A stretch of 10,972 bases of DNA from positions 1 to 10,972 of the forward strand of contig JAISCG010000132.1 in the NCBI GenBank assembly GCA_031265715.1, in the 5' to 3' direction. Source of the stretch: Holosporaceae bacterium. GTDB lineage: Bacteria; Pseudomonadota; Alphaproteobacteria; UBA3830. The notes under the pieces were generated by a model that had not been told where the DNA came from, ran no database searches, and saw nothing but the letters and a program-made list of their open reading frames with translations. A program made the position numbers and the translations under genes. This document shows positions 7,771 to 10,972 of this stretch, piece by piece (position 1 is the stretch's first letter; each line of letters starts with the position of its first letter).

Positions 7771-7893
7771 GTGCAGAGGAAATAGCAAACTACACAGAGG
7801 CGAAAAAGCTTCACGGACATTCGTAACGAGTTGTCTTGGATTTTTGACCAGTCTGTCCTTAATAAACTTCAGAATCGGCTTCGCCGAATTTGA
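7771..7893 (+). pseudogene. Degraded 3' remnant of a further paralog
   Basis: Downstream of the P2 stop, one frame (7798-7893) reads RRKSFTDIRNELSWIF and ends ..NRLRRI with TGA. It matches the C-termini of P1 (GRKSFTDIQKEL) and P2 (GRKSFEVIRGELSWIF). The DNA GAGTTGTCTTGGATTTTT is identical to P2. Just upstream, a different frame reads EEIANYTEA, recalling EIHEMATEV of P3, so the fragment is frameshifted and shortened. It has no start, signal peptide or promoter. The bases after its end (TTTGATGAAGTAAAAAAAGG) resemble those around the P1 stop. Confidence 0.65.
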
Positions 7894-7901
7894 TGAAGTA
7901 A

Positions 7902-7996
7902 AAAAAGGAGCGCATTGCCTCGAAAAAACGGAAAATCGTCAGTTCCTGAAAGATTTTCCGTACAGTGAGGCATACGCTCCGTTCTCTCTCCGGATC
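7902..7996 (-). pseudogene. Displaced copy of the ABC exporter's 3' end and terminator
   Basis: This stretch is nearly identical to 9603-9695, the last codons of the convergent ABC exporter plus its terminator. On the minus strand it reads IRRENGAYASLYGKSFRN followed by a stop. Over the last 68 bases or so (about 7929-7996) there is about one difference. The hairpin GGAGCGCATTGCCTC / GAGGCATACGCTCC is kept and on the minus strand runs into a T-run (complement of 7901-7906). No exporter gene lies to its right: homology ends at CTCCGGATC, where element C begins. It may still terminate antisense transcription. Confidence 0.75.
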
Positions 7997-8054
7997 GCTT
8001 CGTTTCTCGCAGTGACGGGGTGGAATGGTCAATTAAATGAGACGCGCGGTAAGT
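7990..8054. repeat. Palindromic intergenic repeat, element C (right half only)
   Basis: GCTTCGTTTCTCGCAGTGAC, then GGGGTGGAA and CAATTAAATGAGACG, match the core and right arm of element B, and the right end is CGCGCGGTAAGT. The left inverted-repeat arm is absent: at about 7988-7996 the sequence switches to the copied ABC exporter tail. It is followed directly by the P3 promoter, as element B is by the P2 promoter. Confidence 0.65.
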
Positions 8055-8066
8055 TTTTTTTTGCAT

Positions 8067-8100
8067 TTTTATTGACTTCGTCAATAAAGTACAGTAGTAT
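8067..8100 (+). promoter_or_regulatory. P3 promoter with dyad
   Basis: TTGACT (8072-8077), a 17-bp spacer and TAGTAT (8095-8100) match the P2 promoter in sequence and spacing. The dyad is TTTATTGAC (8068-8076), loop TTC, GTCAATAAA (8080-8088). The 54-base leader ends with AGGAGA (8140-8145), nine bases before the ATG. Confidence 0.65.
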
Positions 8101-8154
8101 CTCGTTGTCTTGGTTTTTGGGGTTAATTTTTCATAATATAGGAGAAAAAATAAA

Positions 8155-9582
8155 ATGCGCAAAAGTATCATAAAATGTTGTTGTATGATTTCAGTTGTTT
8201 TGGGAGGTATTTGTTTTGAGGAGTCTTCGGAAGCAATGTTGGAAGAAGCACTCCCAATATTTCATGGTGTCGGGAGGGGAGAAGAGTTGCCTCTGACACC
8301 GAAGATTGATCCGGCAGACAATTCTCCGCTCAATCACTATAACGTAGAGAATATGGTACGCGTCCTCATTGATGGAGATTTTACGTATACAGGAACAATG
8401 GTAGAGGCTGAACCGGGGAGTTGGCCTTTTTTCACAGTGACGAGTATAGAAATATCATTTCAGAAACCTTTGCCGGATTCGGATCGTCTGTTATGCAAAA
8501 ATTTGGCAAGTATGTTACTCGAGAATGAAGTAGACGCTGTTACGCTTTTTGTAGGCAATGCTTTCGTCGTAGGCTTATCCGAAAAATACAGAAGTGACCT
8601 GCGTGTTTATGAAATCGCAGAATATTTATCTAGATTACGACCGGATAGCAATGGGTTGAGAGCACTGAATTGGTTGATAGAAAACTTATTACCAATGCTA
8701 ATGCAAGACCCATCGGTAAATGAAGAGTTAGCTCTACGTACCTCTGTGATATGCCTGAAAAGGCTGTCAAATCCGAATAGAACTGCCAAAAGTGCTTTTC
8801 TGGAACTGGTACATCAGGGGTACTTTACAACTCTCTCGAGTGGAATAAAAGCTGCGAGGGGTATACTATGGGCGGACGCTGCTCTAATGGGTGATGAAAG
8901 TATGCCCTGCGACTTACGCTTCACAAAGATTATCGATCCACCTCAATTCCGGGAAAACATGAGATTTCTCGAAATAGCGGAGGGGATTAGTGCCAATTAT
9001 CATGGAATAATGATTTTCGTATCCGCTGCAATAGATCTGGCCGACGCAGCTACACGAGATCCCGTTGCTGCCAAAGTGTTGGAAGTAAGTCAACATGATC
9101 CCAAGATTTTTAGTATGCTGCTACGGAAACCGTCTTTGGCAATAGATCTGGCCGACGCAGTTGCCCGAGATCCCGTTGCTGCCAGAGTATGGGAAGTAAG
9201 TCAACATGATCCCAAGATTTTTAGTATGCTGCTGCAGAAATCGTCTTTTATCCCCCTGGCAAGGGCAATGCTGACGGCGAATTTTGCCGATCCGATTGAT
9301 TTTATGCTGATTTTTGAGGATGCAGAGTATGATTTTGGTATGAGTTTTGAGGATACCGTAGATCTCTGGATGGATATATCAGACTCCCCGGAGAATAAAA
9401 CTTTTCTCGCGTTTTTGAAGCCGGTGGCCGAATTATTAAATGGTTCATTATCTTTTTGTGAAATACACGAAATGGCTACAGAGGTGACAAGCGGACGAAA
9501 GACCTTCAGGGATATTGATGGAGAGTTACCACTAATTTCAGGAAGAGCTGTCGGTAATTTTTCCTCATTCTACCGTCGATAA
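8155..9582 (+). CDS. P3: exported helical paralog with an internal duplication, function unknown
   Basis: The product is 475 residues and has the family signal peptide (1-27, MRKSIIKCCCMISVVLGG, SSEA). It aligns with P1 over nearly its whole length: PKIDPADNSP, VRVLIDGDF, DSDRLLCKNLASML, EKYRSDL, RPDSNGLRALNWLIENLLP, ILWADAAL, FEDAEYDFGMSFEDTV and SGRKTFRDI. Residues 292-328 and 329-365 are an in-frame tandem duplication (AIDLADA...DPVAA...QHDPKIFSMLL) present once in P1. The equal total length to P1 arises because other parts are shorter. It has its own promoter and RBS and ends 55 bp before the convergent ABC exporter gene. Likely periplasmic, surface-exposed or secreted; the repeated helical unit suggests an alpha-solenoid-like fold, but that is inference. 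I do not recognise a named family. Confidence 0.85.
   Translation: MRKSIIKCCCMISVVLGGICFEESSEAMLEEALPIFHGVGRGEELPLTPKIDPADNSPLNHYNVENMVRVLIDGDFTYTGTMVEAEPGSWPFFTVTSIEISFQKPLPDSDRLLCKNLASMLLENEVDAVTLFVGNAFVVGLSEKYRSDLRVYEIAEYLSRLRPDSNGLRALNWLIENLLPMLMQDPSVNEELALRTSVICLKRLSNPNRTAKSAFLELVHQGYFTTLSSGIKAARGILWADAALMGDESMPCDLRFTKIIDPPQFRENMRFLEIAEGISANYHGIMIFVSAAIDLADAATRDPVAAKVLEVSQHDPKIFSMLLRKPSLAIDLADAVARDPVAARVWEVSQHDPKIFSMLLQKSSFIPLARAMLTANFADPIDFMLIFEDAEYDFGMSFEDTVDLWMDISDSPENKTFLAFLKPVAELLNGSLSFCEIHEMATEVTSGRKTFRDIDGELPLISGRAVGNFSSFYRR
9028..9249 (+). repeat. 111-bp in-frame tandem duplication inside P3
   Basis: Units 9028-9138 and 9139-9249 have a period of exactly 111 bp (37 codons) and differ at about 10 positions (about 91% identical). 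The second unit (AVARDP, RVWE) is closer to the single unit of P1 than the first (AATRDP, KVLE). Confidence 0.9.
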
Positions 9583-9602
9583 TTCTTTAACTCAGCTTCG
9601 CC

Positions 9603-9679
9603 AAAAAGGAGTGCATGCCTCGAAAAAGCGAAAATCGTCAGTTCCTGAAAGATTTTCCGTACAGTGAGGCGTACGCTCC
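9603..9679 (-). terminator. ABC exporter terminator overlapping its 3' coding end
   Basis: On the minus strand, the complement of 9666-9679 pairs with that of 9608-9621 (14 positions, about two wobbles and one mismatch). An inner stem GAAAATC (9630-9636) / GATTTTC (9651-9657) extends the fold. Five T follow (complement of 9603-9607). The exporter's stop codon (9638-9640) lies in the apical loop, so the terminator includes the last dozen or so codons. Confidence 0.75.
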
Positions 9680-10972
9680 GTTCTCTCTCCGGATCAGTTC
9701 ATCGTGGGTTCCGACTTCAACTATTTCTCCGTGATTTATTACCGCTATTTTGTCCGCATTCCTTACTGTGGATAATCTGTGGGCAATAATAATCACGGTG
9801 CGATCTTTCATAAGATTATTGATTGCTTTCTGGACAATGGTTTCAGATTTTGTATCAAGGGCGGAGGTCGCTTCGTCCAAAATCACCACCGGCGCATTTT
9901 TTATGAATGCGCGCGCGATGGCGACACGCTGCTTCTGTCCGCCGGAAAGCAGAACGCCGCGCTCTCCCACTTCGGTGTCGAGTCCCTTTTTAAGCTTTGT
10001 TACAAATTCGCTCATGCAGGCAGATTTTACCGCGGAATCGATTTCTTCCGGGGAAGCGTTATTTTTTCCCATCAAAATATTATCGCGAATCGTTCCTTTG
10101 AACAGAAAATTATCCTGAAATACCACGGCTATTTTATCTCTCAGCGAATCCAAACCAAAATCCCTGACGTCGACTCCGTCTATCAGAATCTGTCCGGAAG
10201 TTACATCATAAAATCGAGAAAGAAGAGCGGCGAACGTTGTTTTTCCTCCGCCGGAATTTCCGACGAGCGCCACCGTCTGTCCGACTTCTATAACAAAGGA
10301 TATGTTTTTTAAAATCGGTCTGTCTTTTTCATACTCAAAAACGACATTTTTATATTCGATTTTATCATTCACCGCCGCGAGCGGAATTGCATTCGGCCGA
10401 TCCGATATGCTCGGAGTGTTTTTGAGAAGTTCGAACACCCGCTCCATTGCCATCAACGAGAGATGCACGGCATTAAAATCATTTCCGACGGATTTTATCG
10501 GTTGATAAAGCATAATGACCGACGCGGTGAACGCGACAAAACCACCGGCAGTGAGAAGACCGTCCGATATCAGACAACTTCCGACCCCTATAATAAGGGC
10601 GATCCCGGATCCTATAACAAAATGCATAATCGGAGATAAAATTCCGGTACGCTGCACCATTTTCATACTTAATTTAAACGCATGTTCGAGGGCGCCGGAT
10701 ATTTTCGACGACTGCTTGTCGTAGAGATTGTAGGAAGTTACGACCCTGTTCCCGGCGAACGCTTCTATATAATGTGTCGCGATGGCCGCTCCGGAAAAAA
10801 CCGCCCGATTCGCCAAATCGCCGATTCGCCTGCGAATTGTTGTGAGAGGATAGACGGCAACGACAAAAATAATTATTGCAACGATTGCCAATCTCCAGGA
10901 AATTACGAGCAGAGCAACGATCAATGCGGCCGAATTAAAAAATCTCGTGGAAAACATTTTCAGATGATTCAG
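9638..10972 (-). CDS. MsbA-type ABC exporter, transmembrane-ATPase fusion (N-terminus cut by window edge)
   Basis: C-terminal 444 residues of a half-size ABC exporter with a transmembrane domain fused to an ATPase domain; full relatives are about 580-600 residues, so some 140-150 are missing beyond the window. The frame stays open to 10972. The first part holds membrane helices (ALIVALLVISWRLAIVAIII; later FVIGSGIALIIGVGSCLI) and the coupling region AFAGNRVVTSYN. The ATPase domain has Walker A VGNSGGGKTT (near 10236-10270), Q-loop VVFQDNFLF, signature LLSGGQKQRVAIARA (near 9910-9955), Walker B VVILDEATSAL (near 9855-9888) and H-loop IIIAHRLSTV. All catalytic residues are present. The family exports lipid A precursors, lipids, peptides or drugs; MsbA-like lipid flipping is plausible, but the substrate cannot be told from this part. 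It is convergent with P3. Confidence 0.93.
   Translation of the reverse strand: MNHLKMFSTRFFNSAALIVALLVISWRLAIVAIIIFVVAVYPLTTIRRRIGDLANRAVFSGAAIATHYIEAFAGNRVVTSYNLYDKQSSKISGALEHAFKLSMKMVQRTGILSPIMHFVIGSGIALIIGVGSCLISDGLLTAGGFVAFTASVIMLYQPIKSVGNDFNAVHLSLMAMERVFELLKNTPSISDRPNAIPLAAVNDKIEYKNVVFEYEKDRPILKNISFVIEVGQTVALVGNSGGGKTTFAALLSRFYDVTSGQILIDGVDVRDFGLDSLRDKIAVVFQDNFLFKGTIRDNILMGKNNASPEEIDSAVKSACMSEFVTKLKKGLDTEVGERGVLLSGGQKQRVAIARAFIKNAPVVILDEATSALDTKSETIVQKAINNLMKDRTVIIIAHRLSTVRNADKIAVINHGEIVEVGTHDELIRRENGAYASLYGKSFRN

Noticed and set aside
7844..8173. Plus-strand open frame of 109 codons between P2 and P3
   Set aside because: It runs across the paralog remnant, copied exporter tail, element C and P3 promoter, all explained otherwise, and has no RBS or recognisable domain.
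9028..9249. CRISPR-like direct repeats
   Set aside because: Only two contiguous coding units with no spacers.
5204..9582. Toxin-antitoxin, contact-dependent inhibition or defence island
   Set aside because: No nuclease, immunity-size partner, VENN-like or Rhs repeats, or defence motifs are visible. The three genes are simple paralogs.

Overview
The window looks like a piece of a small-genome, host-associated alphaproteobacterium, probably in or near the Holosporales/Rickettsiales. That placement is inference. It rests on a histidyl-tRNA synthetase with the SGFPE-type N-terminus that I associate with Alphaproteobacteria, an AmpG-like MFS carrier of the kind often found in intracellular alphaproteobacteria, moderate-to-low GC, intergenic palindromic repeats, and a lineage-specific cluster of exported paralogs that I do not recognise.

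Layout. 1-2040 (minus): RecD2-type helicase, C-terminus cut off by the window edge. 2041-2342: intergenic region holding a 78-bp near-perfect palindrome and the hisS promoter region. 2343-3698 (plus): hisS. 3766-5100 (plus): AmpG-like permease, 67 bp after hisS and probably read with it. 5204-6631, 6858-7769 and 8155-9582 (plus): three tandem paralogs, here called P1, P2 and P3. They encode exported, mostly helical proteins with nearly identical signal peptides and a shared promoter design (-35, 17-bp spacer, TAGTAT) placed on a small dyad. 9638-10972 (minus): C-terminal part of an MsbA-type ABC exporter, convergent with P3, with a terminator hairpin that overlaps its last codons.

The most informative region is the P1-P2-P3 array. 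The spacers record how it grew. Between P2 and P3 lies a frameshifted remnant of another paralog's 3' end, followed by a displaced copy of the ABC exporter's last codons and terminator. That copy is joined at a short microhomology (TCTCCGGA) to a palindromic element and a fresh promoter. This is what a tandem duplication of the unit element-promoter-paralog-ABC tail would leave behind. P2 is an internally deleted family member, and P3 carries an in-frame 111-bp internal duplication. The array therefore looks like a rapidly evolving, surface or secreted protein family. Its function cannot be read from the sequence.

The flanking genes (recD2, hisS, the permease, the exporter) are ordinary housekeeping or transport genes. 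I found no tRNA, rRNA, CRISPR array, integrase or transposase.
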